In this document: positions 17,345 to 25,971 of the stretch, one piece after another | How positions within the stretch are numbered: position 1 is the stretch's first letter | Layout of the letters: each line of letters opens with the position of its first letter | From: CAVRJC01 sp964505725 | GTDB lineage: Bacteria > Actinomycetota > Acidimicrobiia > IMCC26256 > DASPTH01 | Length of the DNA stretch: 64,000 nucleotides | Direction: 5' to 3' | Assembly: GCA_964505725.1 (NCBI GenBank) | Contig: CAZDJK010000052.1 | Span: 62,001 to 126,000, forward strand | Made by a program: the position numbers and the translations under genes | The notes under the pieces: model-generated | What the model saw: the letters and a program-made list of their open reading frames with translations, nothing else | Told to the model about the DNA's origin: nothing | Database searches by the model: none

Positions 17345-17721
17345 GCGTCGATGACCAGGTCGGCATGGCCACGGTGCAGCTCGTGACCGCGACGGCACTG
17401 TCACTCGTCGTCTTCGTGATGCTCACGAACCTCGTCGTCGATCTCTACGTGCGCGGCGTCGTGCGGTCCGCGGTCGACGAAGGGGCCCGGGCGGGTGCAC
17501 CCGTCGACCTCGGCGCGACCGACTGCGTGGACCGGGCGCGCGACGTCCTTGCCCACCTCGTGCCGGGGCCGGTCGGGCGCTCCGTGCGCGTCGAGTGCCG
17601 GGAGGAGCAGGGCACGATGCGCGCGTCCGCCGACGCGGTGCTCCGCGGCTGGTTACCCGGTCTCGTGCCCGACTGGTCCTTCCGCGTCGTGGGGTCGGCC
17701 ACCAAGGAGCGCAGTCCGTGA
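17341..17721 (+). CDS. TadE-like pseudopilin
   Basis: The 126-residue protein opens with DDQVGMATVQLVTATALSLVVFVMLTNLVVDLYVRG, a pseudopilin-like hydrophobic helix after a Gly that may be the processing point. It continues with the SAVDEGARAGA motif typical of TadE/TadG proteins and holds three cysteines. GTG 17341 overlaps the pilin stop (GTGA). It is probably a minor pilin that joins the pilus tip or base. Confidence 0.8.
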   Translation: MSVDDQVGMATVQLVTATALSLVVFVMLTNLVVDLYVRGVVRSAVDEGARAGAPVDLGATDCVDRARDVLAHLVPGPVGRSVRVECREEQGTMRASADAVLRGWLPGLVPDWSFRVVGSATKERSP

Positions 17722-18152
17722 GCGCGTCCGTCCGCCGTCGCGCCACCGCGGCACATGGGTTCGTCGCCACCGAGCTCGCGCTCGGGATCGGGCTCCTGCT
17801 CCTCCCGGTCGCGCTGCTGGTGCTCACGCTGCCGACGTGGTCCGAGCGCCAGACCGACGCCCGCGAGATGGCGCGCGAAGCCGCCCGTACCGTCGTCACC
17901 GGCGGTTCGTGCGACCCCGCGGCAGCCCGCGCAGTGGTTGTCACGATGGCGACCAATCTCGGGGTCGCGGCGCCGGATGTCGGAGTCTCGCTCGACTGCG
18001 CACCCGGTCCGCTCCCGCCCCGCGGTGAGCTGACGGTCTCGGTCACCGTGCGCATCCCCGCGGTCAACGTGCCGGGAGTGGGCGCGGTCGGTGCCTGGAG
18101 CTGGACCGCTCGTCACCGCGAGTCGATCGACGCCTACCGGAGCGAGCTGTGA
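17718..18152 (+). CDS. TadE/TadG-like minor pilin
   Basis: The 144-residue protein has a short basic start, then HGFVATELALGIGLLLLPVALLVL, a pilin-like helix with Glu at about +5 of a Gly-Phe processing position. AREMAREAARTVVTGG follows, a TadE hallmark. Two cysteines (SCDP, LDCAPG) may form a disulfide. GTG 17718 overlaps the preceding stop. The function is inferred from position within the Tad operon. Confidence 0.78.
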   Translation: MSASVRRRATAAHGFVATELALGIGLLLLPVALLVLTLPTWSERQTDAREMAREAARTVVTGGSCDPAAARAVVVTMATNLGVAAPDVGVSLDCAPGPLPPRGELTVSVTVRIPAVNVPGVGAVGAWSWTARHRESIDAYRSEL

Positions 18153-18574
18153 GTGCGGCACGGGCCGCTGACGAGCGCGGCACGGTCACGTTCTGGCTGC
18201 TCGGTCTGTGTCTCATGCTGCTCGTGCTCGGGGGCATCGGCCTCGACCTCTCGCGGTCGTTCTCGCAGCGGCGCGCCCTCGCCGCGGATGCCGACGCCGC
18301 CGCGCTCGCGGGCGCGTCAGCGATCGACGAGGACGCGTATCGCGCGACGGGCCGCGTGGAGCTCGTACCGGCCGCGGCGGAGGCGCTGGCACGGGGGAGC
18401 ATCGCCCGGCAGCCCGACCGCGGCGAGATCCGCGACGTCGAGGTGCGCGCGACCGCCGCTGCGGTGACCGTCGTGGTGTTTGGGCACGTCGACCTTTCGC
18501 TCCTCCGGCTCCTGCACACCGCGGATCTCGACGTGCGGTTCGTCGCCACCGCAGCTCCCCGGCGGTCGCCGTGA
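18149..18574 (+). CDS. Tad-domain (TadG N-terminal-like) protein
   Basis: The protein of 141 residues starts DERGTVTFWLLGLCLMLLVLGGIGLDLSRSF and continues with ADADAAALAGASAIDEDAYR. This is the Tad/TadG N-terminal signature of a helix followed by a D-A-A-A-L-A-G-A segment. No long C-terminal adhesive domain is present, so this is a short version of TadG. It overlaps both neighbours by 4 bp (GTGA). Confidence 0.82.
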   Translation: MSAARAADERGTVTFWLLGLCLMLLVLGGIGLDLSRSFSQRRALAADADAAALAGASAIDEDAYRATGRVELVPAAAEALARGSIARQPDRGEIRDVEVRATAAAVTVVVFGHVDLSLLRLLHTADLDVRFVATAAPRRSP

Positions 18575-19515
18575 GCGTGAGGTGGCGGCGCGTCGCCGCG
18601 GTCGCCGTCGCGGCCGGGTCGGTCTTCGGGTTGCCGCTTCCCGCTGTGGCCGACCCGGCCGGCGGCGGCACGCTCGGTCCCGACTTCGTGCGTGCCGACG
18701 CGCGCGATCTCGGTGCCGGCAGTTTCCCCGGGACCGGCCTGCCGGCGAGCCGACCGTCGTCCGAGTCGGCGTACGAGTGGCAGCGCCAGGTCGACTCGCG
18801 CTTGTGCGTCGTGTTCGACGGGCCCGTTCCGCCCGACCTGCTGCCGTACGTCAGCGACTTCGCGCCCGCGGCGTCGGGTTGGGTGGTGGTGCTCCCTCCC
18901 GCGGGTGTCCCACCCGGGACGCGTCTGCTGCCCGACACCGCGCCTATACCGCCCGGCGCCCGTGCCGTCGGACAGGCGGTGTTCGACCTCGCCCGCCGCC
19001 GGCTGTCGGACGCCCCGCTGTACCTGGTCCCGTCGTGCGCGGCGCCCGGCGCAGCCGGCCCTGCCGACGCACCGTCGCCCGCCGAGATCTGGGAGCAGGC
19101 GCCGTTGCCGCGCCGAGCCGTGGTCGCGAGCCCGCCCGGTTCGACGTCGTTCCCGGGCATCACCCGGCTGACGACCAGCCTCTCGAGCCCGGCACGGGAG
19201 CCGACCACCGCGGCGGTCTCGCTGCGCGGCTTCGACGTCGACGTCCGCGCCGAGCCGGTCGCCTATGCATGGGACTACGGCGACGGGCACACCGAGGTCG
19301 TCGACGATCCGGCACGCGCGGCGGTGACCTACACGCGGCGCGGCGACTACCGCGTGACGTTGTACGTCATGTGGGCGGCGCGCGCCCATCTCGTCTACTC
19401 CCCGTGGGGTCTCGACCTCGGGACGGTCGACCTCGGCACCGTGACCATTCCCGAGACCCGCGCGTACCACGTCGCGGAGATCCGTTCCGTGCTCCGCTCC
19501 AACCCGACCCGCTAG
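18571..19515 (+). CDS. secreted PKD-domain protein of the Tad operon
   Basis: The 314-residue protein has a signal peptide (VAAVAVAAGSVFGLPLPAVAD), a proline-rich unknown middle region and a PKD-like beta domain near residues 225-270 (AYAWDYGDGHTEVV...YTRRGDYRVTLYV). PKD domains mediate surface binding. Being the last gene of the pilus operon, it may be an adhesin or an assembly factor at the cell surface. It starts at GTG 18571, overlapping the Tad-domain gene. Confidence 0.75.
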   Translation: MSVRWRRVAAVAVAAGSVFGLPLPAVADPAGGGTLGPDFVRADARDLGAGSFPGTGLPASRPSSESAYEWQRQVDSRLCVVFDGPVPPDLLPYVSDFAPAASGWVVVLPPAGVPPGTRLLPDTAPIPPGARAVGQAVFDLARRRLSDAPLYLVPSCAAPGAAGPADAPSPAEIWEQAPLPRRAVVASPPGSTSFPGITRLTTSLSSPAREPTTAAVSLRGFDVDVRAEPVAYAWDYGDGHTEVVDDPARAAVTYTRRGDYRVTLYVMWAARAHLVYSPWGLDLGTVDLGTVTIPETRAYHVAEIRSVLRSNPTR

Positions 19516-19569
19516 CGTCGGTCTCGTCCGCGCGACGGGGGTGTGCGGGCGTGAGCGGAGGTCGGTGGC

Positions 19570-20025
19570 GTGTTCAAGACGATCATCGTGGGAACCGACG
19601 GATCGGACACCGCGTTCGAGGCGGTCAAGGTGGCGGGCGAGGTCGCATCGACCCAGGGCGACGACGCGGTGCTCCACGTCGTGAGCGTCGTGAGGCCGAT
19701 GGCGCACCCCGCCGTTGCCGCGGGCGAAGCGACCTTCGCGGCGCCCGGCGCCGCCAACGTCAACTGGGAGCAGGAGGTGCGGGTCGACCTCGAGCGCAAG
19801 CTCGCCGGGATCGCGGAGCGGGTCGGCGGGAAGTCCGTCAACGTCGAGACCCACGTGCGCTTCGGGAGCCCGGCCGAGGTGCTGTGCGACATGGCGCACC
19901 ACCTGAACGCCGACCTGATCGTGGTGGGCGATCGGGGGATGCACGGCGGGCGCCGGCTGCTCGGGAGCGTCCCGAACACGGTGTCGCACCACGCGCCGTG
20001 CAGCGTGCTGATCGTGTCCACCTGA
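19570..20025 (+). CDS. universal stress protein (UspA family)
   Basis: The protein of 151 residues has a single Usp domain. It begins FKTIIVGTDGSDTAFEAV and ends with the ATP-binding signature GDRGMHGGRRLLGSVPNTVSHHAPCSVLIV (G-2x-G-9x-G-S form). It is likely an ATP-binding stress protein. The start is GTG. It is separated from the Tad operon by 54 bp and followed by two strong hairpins, so it is probably monocistronic. Confidence 0.92.
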   Translation: MFKTIIVGTDGSDTAFEAVKVAGEVASTQGDDAVLHVVSVVRPMAHPAVAAGEATFAAPGAANVNWEQEVRVDLERKLAGIAERVGGKSVNVETHVRFGSPAEVLCDMAHHLNADLIVVGDRGMHGGRRLLGSVPNTVSHHAPCSVLIVST

Positions 20026-20026
20026 G

Positions 20027-20063
20027 CGTCCGGCCGCCGGACGGGCCCCGGCACTGTGCCGGG
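20027..20063 (+). terminator. tandem hairpin terminator after the universal stress gene
   Basis: Two hairpins follow the stop codon: CGTCCGG paired with CCGGACG (20027-20043), and the perfect CCCGGCAC/GTGCCGGG palindrome (20047-20063). No U-run follows, as is usual in high-GC actinobacteria. Confidence 0.6.
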
Positions 20064-20122
20064 CCGCGCCGATCCTCCCCCGTACACTTAGGCGCGCCTC
20101 ATTCCCTGCCGAAACGGATTCC

Positions 20123-21607
20123 GTGAGCGACGCCCCCACACCATCGCCCGCGCCCGAGACTGCCGCGGCGGCCGCCAATCCCGACGTGGTGATCGTCGGC
20201 GCAGGGCCTGCGGGCCTCACCGCCGCCTACGTGCTGGCCAAGCGCGGCGCCGCATCGACCGTGCTCGAAGCCGACGACGTCGTGGGCGGGATCAGCCGCA
20301 CCGCCCAACGCGACGGCTGGCGGTTCGACATCGGCGGACACCGCTTCTTCACCAAGGTGAAGGCGGTGAACGACCTGTGGTTCGAGATCCTCGGGCCCGA
20401 CGAGTTCCTCCGCCGGCCCCGCATCAGCCGCGTCTACTACCGCGGGAAGTTCTACGACTACCCGATCAAGGCCGTGAACGCGTTGACGAACCTCGGCCCG
20501 GTCGAGGCGATGCGTTGCATGATCTCCTACGCGTGGGTGCGGGTGCGGCCGCCCAAGGACCAGAGCACGCTCGAGGGCTTCGTGGCCTCTCGCTTCGGCT
20601 GGCGCCTCTACGAGCACTTCTTCAAGACGCAGAGCGAGAAGGTCTGGGGCGTGCCCTGCACCGAGATCCAGGCCGACTGGGGTGCCCAGCGGATCAAGAA
20701 CCTGTCGATCGGCCGCGCGGTGCTCGAAGCGCTCACGCCCAAGCGGATCCGCATGGGTCGCGACAAGTCGAAGCAGGTCACGAGCCTGATCGAGCAGTTC
20801 AACTACCCGAAGTACGGGCCGGGCCAGATGTGGGAGAAGGCCACCGACCTCGTCACCGAGCGCGGCACCAAGGTCGTGATGAATTCGGTCGTGACCAAGG
20901 TCGAGCACGCCGACGGGCGCGCCCTCGCGGTCACCGCGGTGAACGACGGCGTGACGAACCGGTATCCGTGCACCCACGTCGTCTCGTCCATGCCGATCAG
21001 CGCGCTCCTGAAGGCGATGGATCCCCCTCCGCCCACCGAGGTGCTGCGCGCGGCCGAGGCTCTCCGTTACCGCGCGCACATCACGGTCGCGCTCGTCGTA
21101 CCCGAGGACGTGGGCTTCGACGACAACTGGATCTACATCAACGACCCCGAGGTGAAGGTCGGCCGGGTGCAGAACTTCGGCCGCTGGTCGCCCTATCTGG
21201 TGAAGGACGGTCGCACGTCGCTCGGGCTCGAGCTGTTCGTCAACGAGGGCGACGAGTGGTGGAGCAAGACCGACGAGGATCTCATCGCCACCGGGAAGCG
21301 TGAGCTCCACCAGATCGGGCTGCTCGATCCGTCCAAGGTGGAAGCCGCCTACGTGGTGCGCACGCCGAAGGCGTACCCGTTCTACGACGCGCACTACAGG
21401 CAGAACGTCGCCGTCCTCGCCGAGTGGCTGGCCGAGCACGCCCCCAACGTGTACCCGGTCGGTCGCAACGGGATGCACCGGTACAACAACCAGGACCACT
21501 CGATGTACACCGCGATGCTGAGCGTCGAGAACATCTTCGGTGCCCACCACGACGTCTGGTCGGTGAACGTCGAGGAGGAGTACCACGAGGAGATCACGGA
21601 GTCGTAG
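20123..21607 (+). CDS. FAD-dependent oxidoreductase (amine-oxidase/UGM-like fold)
   Basis: The 494-residue flavoprotein has an N-terminal dinucleotide-binding motif VVIVGAGPAGLTAAYVLAKRG near residue 18. The second FAD motif and the DIGGHRFFTKV segment (near residue 75) recall protoporphyrinogen-oxidase and UDP-galactopyranose-mutase relatives. Substrate is unknown. It starts at GTG, 35 bp after a TACACT -10 box (20083-20088). Its end overlaps the AftD gene by 14 bp on the opposite strand. Position beside envelope glycosyltransferases suggests a role in nucleotide- or lipid-sugar chemistry, which remains an inference. Confidence 0.8.
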   Translation: MSDAPTPSPAPETAAAAANPDVVIVGAGPAGLTAAYVLAKRGAASTVLEADDVVGGISRTAQRDGWRFDIGGHRFFTKVKAVNDLWFEILGPDEFLRRPRISRVYYRGKFYDYPIKAVNALTNLGPVEAMRCMISYAWVRVRPPKDQSTLEGFVASRFGWRLYEHFFKTQSEKVWGVPCTEIQADWGAQRIKNLSIGRAVLEALTPKRIRMGRDKSKQVTSLIEQFNYPKYGPGQMWEKATDLVTERGTKVVMNSVVTKVEHADGRALAVTAVNDGVTNRYPCTHVVSSMPISALLKAMDPPPPTEVLRAAEALRYRAHITVALVVPEDVGFDDNWIYINDPEVKVGRVQNFGRWSPYLVKDGRTSLGLELFVNEGDEWWSKTDEDLIATGKRELHQIGLLDPSKVEAAYVVRTPKAYPFYDAHYRQNVAVLAEWLAEHAPNVYPVGRNGMHRYNNQDHSMYTAMLSVENIFGAHHDVWSVNVEEEYHEEITES

Positions 21608-24600
21608 CCGGCTCCGTCGGTTGGTCCTCGCCCCCGGCGCGTGACCGCAGCGCACCGCACACGAGGTCGGCGAGCACCAGCGCCAGCGTCAGCCACGCGA
21701 GCTCCGGCTCCTGTGCGGCCCGGGCGATCACCAGCACGACGGGGGCGCCGAGCGCGAGCAGCACCCGCGCACGCGTCACCCGTGTCGCCACCAACGTGCC
21801 GATGCCGGCGACGAGCCCGATCCAGCCGCGCGACACCAGCGCGACCCCCAGCCCCACGCTCGCCGACGCCACGATCGTGCCTGCCCACGACGGTGCGGGT
21901 CCGGGGTAGGTGAACGGCGAGACCAGAGCCGGCGCGTCGGCGATCGCATCCTCCGACTGGCGGCGCCCGCGCCGGCGCCGCCGTCGGGTGATCACGACGA
22001 TCGCGACGCACGCGACGACGGCCGCCGCCGAGATCGCGAAGCCGACCCACACCTCGCGCTGGGGCGTGAACCTGAGCGAAACCGTCATCGTGCCCGCGCC
22101 GGTGGGCCGGACGAGCCAGCCGTTGGCGTAGCCGTTCACGTTGGTCTGGCGGCCGAGGGTGCCCGACGACGCCGCCGCCTTCCAGCCGCGGTCGAAGCTC
22201 TGGCCCATCACCAGCCAGAACGGCGTCCCGTCGGTGTGCACCTTCACGTCAATCTTCGTCGCGGAGTTGTGGGTGACGGTCGTCTCGGCGCCGCTCTGGT
22301 CGAGCGGCGTGCCCAACGGGGCGATCTCGGCCGGCGTGCCCGCCGCGTCCGACGAGAGGACGACGCGGTCGATGTCGATGCCGGTGGTCAGGCCCGCGGC
22401 GGTGGTCAGGCGGTTGCTCCCGGCGGGGAGCGGGAGCGACGGGTCGCACCGGAGGAGTTCCAGGCCGCTCCTCGCGTCGGCCGCCGCGCCCGCGATCCGC
22501 ACGGGGACCGCGGCGCCGTTCACGCGGAGGAGGTCGTCGCGGCAGCCGGTGTCGATCTCCGCGGCCGGCGGCGCCGGGCGCGCCACGCCGGGGAAGTCGG
22601 CCTCGGCGATCGAAGGCGGGAGGGCGACGTTGGTCACGTTCGGGTCGGTGCTCGTGGTCACGTCGCGTACGCCGTCGACGACGAGGCGCAGCGTGCTCGC
22701 GGTCACCGGCGCGAACGGGATCGACACCGCGTACTGCTTGTCCTTCACCGCGCTCGTCGGGAAGTCGGGGACGTCGAGGGTGCGCACGGGCTGCCCGTCT
22801 GCCTCCAGCGTGAAGCTCGACGGCACGTACTGGCGACCGTCGACGCCGAGCACGAGGTCCACGTGGTCGACGGTGGTGGGCGCCGGGAGCTGCACCTGCA
22901 CCCACGAGCCGGTCGGGCTCATGAACGGCGCGCTCCACTGCGTCGTCGGATCGCCGTCGAACGCGCTCGAAGCACGATCCTCGGCGTTGCCCGTGAGGTG
23001 ACCGGACGCCGTGTAGGTCGTTCCCGGCGCCGTCGTCCCGAGCAGCGAATCGAGCACGTCGTCGGGCGCGTTCGGGTTCACACGGGCGGTTCCGCCCAAG
23101 CCGAACGCGCGCGCGTCGGGCAGCACGAACCGCCGGACGAGCGACAGCTCCTCGTCCTGGCGGTCGCGAGCGGTCGGGTCGTAGCGCAGACGGCTCAACA
23201 CCACGTCGAGCCGGTGGCCGGCCGCGTCGGCGCCGACGTCGCGCGCGACGTCCACCGGCAACCGGACCGTCTCGCTCAGTCGCGCGTCGCCGACCTCGAC
23301 CTCTGCGAATCCGACCGGGTTGTCGGTGACACCCGGCGGCGGAGTCGTGCTGGTGGCGAGGATCTCGATCCCGAGCTGCTTCACCGCGCGCTCGGGGAAC
23401 CGCACCACCTGGCCTCCGGGGGTGAGCGAGTCGGCGCCGAGGTCCACCGTCGTCGAGGTCCCGTCGTCGAAGTGCAGCGCGACCTTCGTGACCACGCGGT
23501 TGCGCACCCCGGTCTGCGGCTGCACCAGGGTGACGTGGTCGGTGTCGACCGGGTGCTTCGTACGCAGCACGAGCTGCGCGCCGACGGCGTCGATCGGCCG
23601 CACGCGCCACGCGGTGCGCAGGTCGCCGTCGAACGCGTGCAGCGGACGGTCCTGCGCCAGCGTGGCGGTGGCGTCCGCCGTTCCTCCGTGCTGCTCGACG
23701 ACGGTGCGGTCGGCGTCGGTCGAGCCCGGGAACACGTCGAGCGCCACGGCGCCGGTGGCGGGGTCGGAGTCGGCCTGGCCGGCACGCAGTGTGGGGCCGG
23801 TGGTGTCCTTGATCGACTCGAAGAAGTCCTCGGACCGCCGCCGGTTCGAGTCGGTGAGCACGAGGTCCGCACCGTTGCGCAACGCCTGCCGGAGCTGGGA
23901 CGGCTTGAGGGAGGCGAGCTCGAGCACGAGCTGGTTGCCGTCGAGCAGCCCCGCGGCGGCGGCGTCGACGATGCCCTCGCCGTCACCCGAGAGGACCACC
24001 GGACCCGCCTGCGGCGCCGCGTGCACGATGGGCACCGCGCCCTGCACGTCGAACAGCGAGACCGGCGGAGGGTTCGGCACGTTCGGGGCGATGGTCGCGG
24101 CGGTCTCGTCGCGGGTGGGCACGATCGGATCGGGCACGTTCGGGACCGGCTCGCCGAACCCCTCCGGTGAAGCGAGACCGGGTGGTCGGGGGTCGGTCAG
24201 CAGGTTCCAGAGCAGCTGGGGGCGGGGCAGGTCGAAACGCTCGAACTGCAGGTCCGAGCGGAGCACGACCGTCCCGACGTTCATGATGCGGGCGACCGCC
24301 GCGAGCGACGACGGTTCGAACGTGCCCTCCTGGATGCGCTGGTCGAGCGCGTCGAGGAGGTTCACCGACTGCGGTGTTCCCGACGGCAGCACCTCACGCG
24401 CTACGTAGGGACGGTCCGTCAGCATGTTCGTGATCGGGTCGACGGTGTTGCCCCAGCGGTACGCGGCGAAGTTCGAGCCCGGGATCTCGAGGATGCGGGT
24501 GGAGTTGCCCTCGGCCGAGAGCGCGTCGGCGGCGTCGTGCCAGTACTGTGGGAGCGTCTCGGGCTCCTCCAGCCGGCTCGAGAGGTAGCCGAGCCGCCAG

Positions 24601-25883
24601 ACCGGCACGAGCGCGGCGAACGCGAGCGCGCCCACGCCCACCGCGGCGACCACCTCGAGCCGGCGGCTCGCGAGCGCGCTCACCCCCGCGGCGAGCAGTC
24701 CCGCGATCCCGAGCACGATCAGCGGTGCGATCCGGGGCGTGTTACGGAGCGCGAGCCCGAGCGACGAGTGGTTCGCGAAGTCTCTCCACACGCGGCCGTA
24801 CGGGCTGGGGTCGTCATAGGGCCACGCCCCGACGCCGACGACGACCCCGACGAGCACCAGCACGAGGAAGTAGGCGCGGTGCCGCCAGCGCACGACCGCA
24901 GCCGCCGCGAGCCCGACCACCGGGATGGCGAAGCTGGCGACGACGACGGGCGTCCGGTTCACGTAGTAGGCGGCCTGGTCGATCGAGTTGCCCAACCGGT
25001 CGACGCCGTAGAAGAACCAGTTGCCGATGCCGCGCAGCAGGTCGAGCGGCGTCGACGCGGTGGAGACCACCCGCACTGTCTCCGTGAGCTGGAGCACGGG
25101 CAGGCCGTACGCGCCCTGGAGCCGGAGCCCGACCGCCCACCACACCGACACGCCGAGCGCGAGCAGCGCGATCCGCCCCGACGCGAGCAGCGCCGCCCGC
25201 GCCGCGGCGCGCCCTCGGAACAGCTCCATGACCACCCACACCACGGGTCCGATCCCCGCGAGTACCAGGGCCGAGGCGTTGACCGTTCCCACGAGCAGCA
25301 CGACCAGCGCGAACCACGCGGGATCGCGCCAGCCGCCGCGCCGGACCGCGCGCATCGTGAGCCCGACGAGCCACGGGAGCCCGGCCCACGGCAGCAGCAG
25401 CACCGAGATGCGCGCGGTGAACGCGAGCTGGTAGGGCGTGAGCATGTAGACGAGCGCACCCGCGAGCGCGCCGGCGCGCCGTACGCCGAGCATCGTGAAC
25501 AGCCAGCGCGCGCCCAGGACCGCGGCGAGCGAGATGCTGCCGAGCCAGAGGCGCTGCGCGATCCAGGTCGGGACGCCCACCTGCGCGAGGAGCCAGTAGA
25601 AGGGCCCGATCGGGAACAGGTAGCCGACCTGCTGGTGGGGGACCGACCCCATCCCGAGGTGCGGATCCCAGAGGGAGAGCGCCCGCGAGAGCAGGCGGCC
25701 CGGATCGACAGAGAGGAACGACTTGTTGTCGGCGCTGATCTCGCCGGGGGAGGAGAGGAGGAAGGGGACGTAGGCGAGCAGGACGAGCGCAGTGTCCTCG
25801 ACCACACGCGCCAGCCCGATCCGGTCGGTGGTCGGACGAGCGGGCGCACCTCGACGTGCGGCATCCGCCGCGACCCCCGTCAT
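21594..25883 (-). CDS. aftD: AftD-like alpha-(1->3)-arabinofuranosyltransferase (DUF3367)
   Basis: This giant membrane protein of 1429 residues matches mycobacterial AftD in length and plan. An N-terminal GT-C membrane part of about a dozen helices (ISADNKSFLSVDPGRLL, HLGMGSVPHQQVGYLFPIGPFYW) is followed by a long extracytoplasmic region with galactose-binding/discoidin-like beta domains (around residues 800-1000) and a last helix with a basic tail. AftD adds alpha-1,3 arabinofuranose branches to arabinogalactan or lipoarabinomannan using decaprenyl-phosphoryl-arabinose. ATG 25883 follows a TACGAT -10 box and lacks a ribosome site. The frame is open further upstream but lacks similarity there. 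Confidence 0.85.
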   Translation of the reverse strand: MTGVAADAARRGAPARPTTDRIGLARVVEDTALVLLAYVPFLLSSPGEISADNKSFLSVDPGRLLSRALSLWDPHLGMGSVPHQQVGYLFPIGPFYWLLAQVGVPTWIAQRLWLGSISLAAVLGARWLFTMLGVRRAGALAGALVYMLTPYQLAFTARISVLLLPWAGLPWLVGLTMRAVRRGGWRDPAWFALVVLLVGTVNASALVLAGIGPVVWVVMELFRGRAAARAALLASGRIALLALGVSVWWAVGLRLQGAYGLPVLQLTETVRVVSTASTPLDLLRGIGNWFFYGVDRLGNSIDQAAYYVNRTPVVVASFAIPVVGLAAAAVVRWRHRAYFLVLVLVGVVVGVGAWPYDDPSPYGRVWRDFANHSSLGLALRNTPRIAPLIVLGIAGLLAAGVSALASRRLEVVAAVGVGALAFAALVPVWRLGYLSSRLEEPETLPQYWHDAADALSAEGNSTRILEIPGSNFAAYRWGNTVDPITNMLTDRPYVAREVLPSGTPQSVNLLDALDQRIQEGTFEPSSLAAVARIMNVGTVVLRSDLQFERFDLPRPQLLWNLLTDPRPPGLASPEGFGEPVPNVPDPIVPTRDETAATIAPNVPNPPPVSLFDVQGAVPIVHAAPQAGPVVLSGDGEGIVDAAAAGLLDGNQLVLELASLKPSQLRQALRNGADLVLTDSNRRRSEDFFESIKDTTGPTLRAGQADSDPATGAVALDVFPGSTDADRTVVEQHGGTADATATLAQDRPLHAFDGDLRTAWRVRPIDAVGAQLVLRTKHPVDTDHVTLVQPQTGVRNRVVTKVALHFDDGTSTTVDLGADSLTPGGQVVRFPERAVKQLGIEILATSTTPPPGVTDNPVGFAEVEVGDARLSETVRLPVDVARDVGADAAGHRLDVVLSRLRYDPTARDRQDEELSLVRRFVLPDARAFGLGGTARVNPNAPDDVLDSLLGTTAPGTTYTASGHLTGNAEDRASSAFDGDPTTQWSAPFMSPTGSWVQVQLPAPTTVDHVDLVLGVDGRQYVPSSFTLEADGQPVRTLDVPDFPTSAVKDKQYAVSIPFAPVTASTLRLVVDGVRDVTTSTDPNVTNVALPPSIAEADFPGVARPAPPAAEIDTGCRDDLLRVNGAAVPVRIAGAAADARSGLELLRCDPSLPLPAGSNRLTTAAGLTTGIDIDRVVLSSDAAGTPAEIAPLGTPLDQSGAETTVTHNSATKIDVKVHTDGTPFWLVMGQSFDRGWKAAASSGTLGRQTNVNGYANGWLVRPTGAGTMTVSLRFTPQREVWVGFAISAAAVVACVAIVVITRRRRRRGRRQSEDAIADAPALVSPFTYPGPAPSWAGTIVASASVGLGVALVSRGWIGLVAGIGTLVATRVTRARVLLALGAPVVLVIARAAQEPELAWLTLALVLADLVCGALRSRAGGEDQPTEPATTP

Positions 25884-25893
25884 GTGGCCCGTG

Positions 25894-25962
25894 ATCGTAG
25901 GCCGCGGGCCTTCCGATCCCGTGTCGGTCCGGAGCCGCGCGCGGGTGCGCGCCGAGTAGCGT
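25894..25962. promoter_or_regulatory. divergent promoters of aftD and the GT-C gene
   Basis: TACGAT on the minus strand (25899-25894) lies 10 nt before the aftD ATG. TAGCGT on the plus strand (25957-25962) lies 9 nt before TTG 25972. Both would give nearly leaderless transcripts. No -35 boxes or operators were recognised. Confidence 0.4.
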
Positions 25963-25971
25963 GGCGACGCC

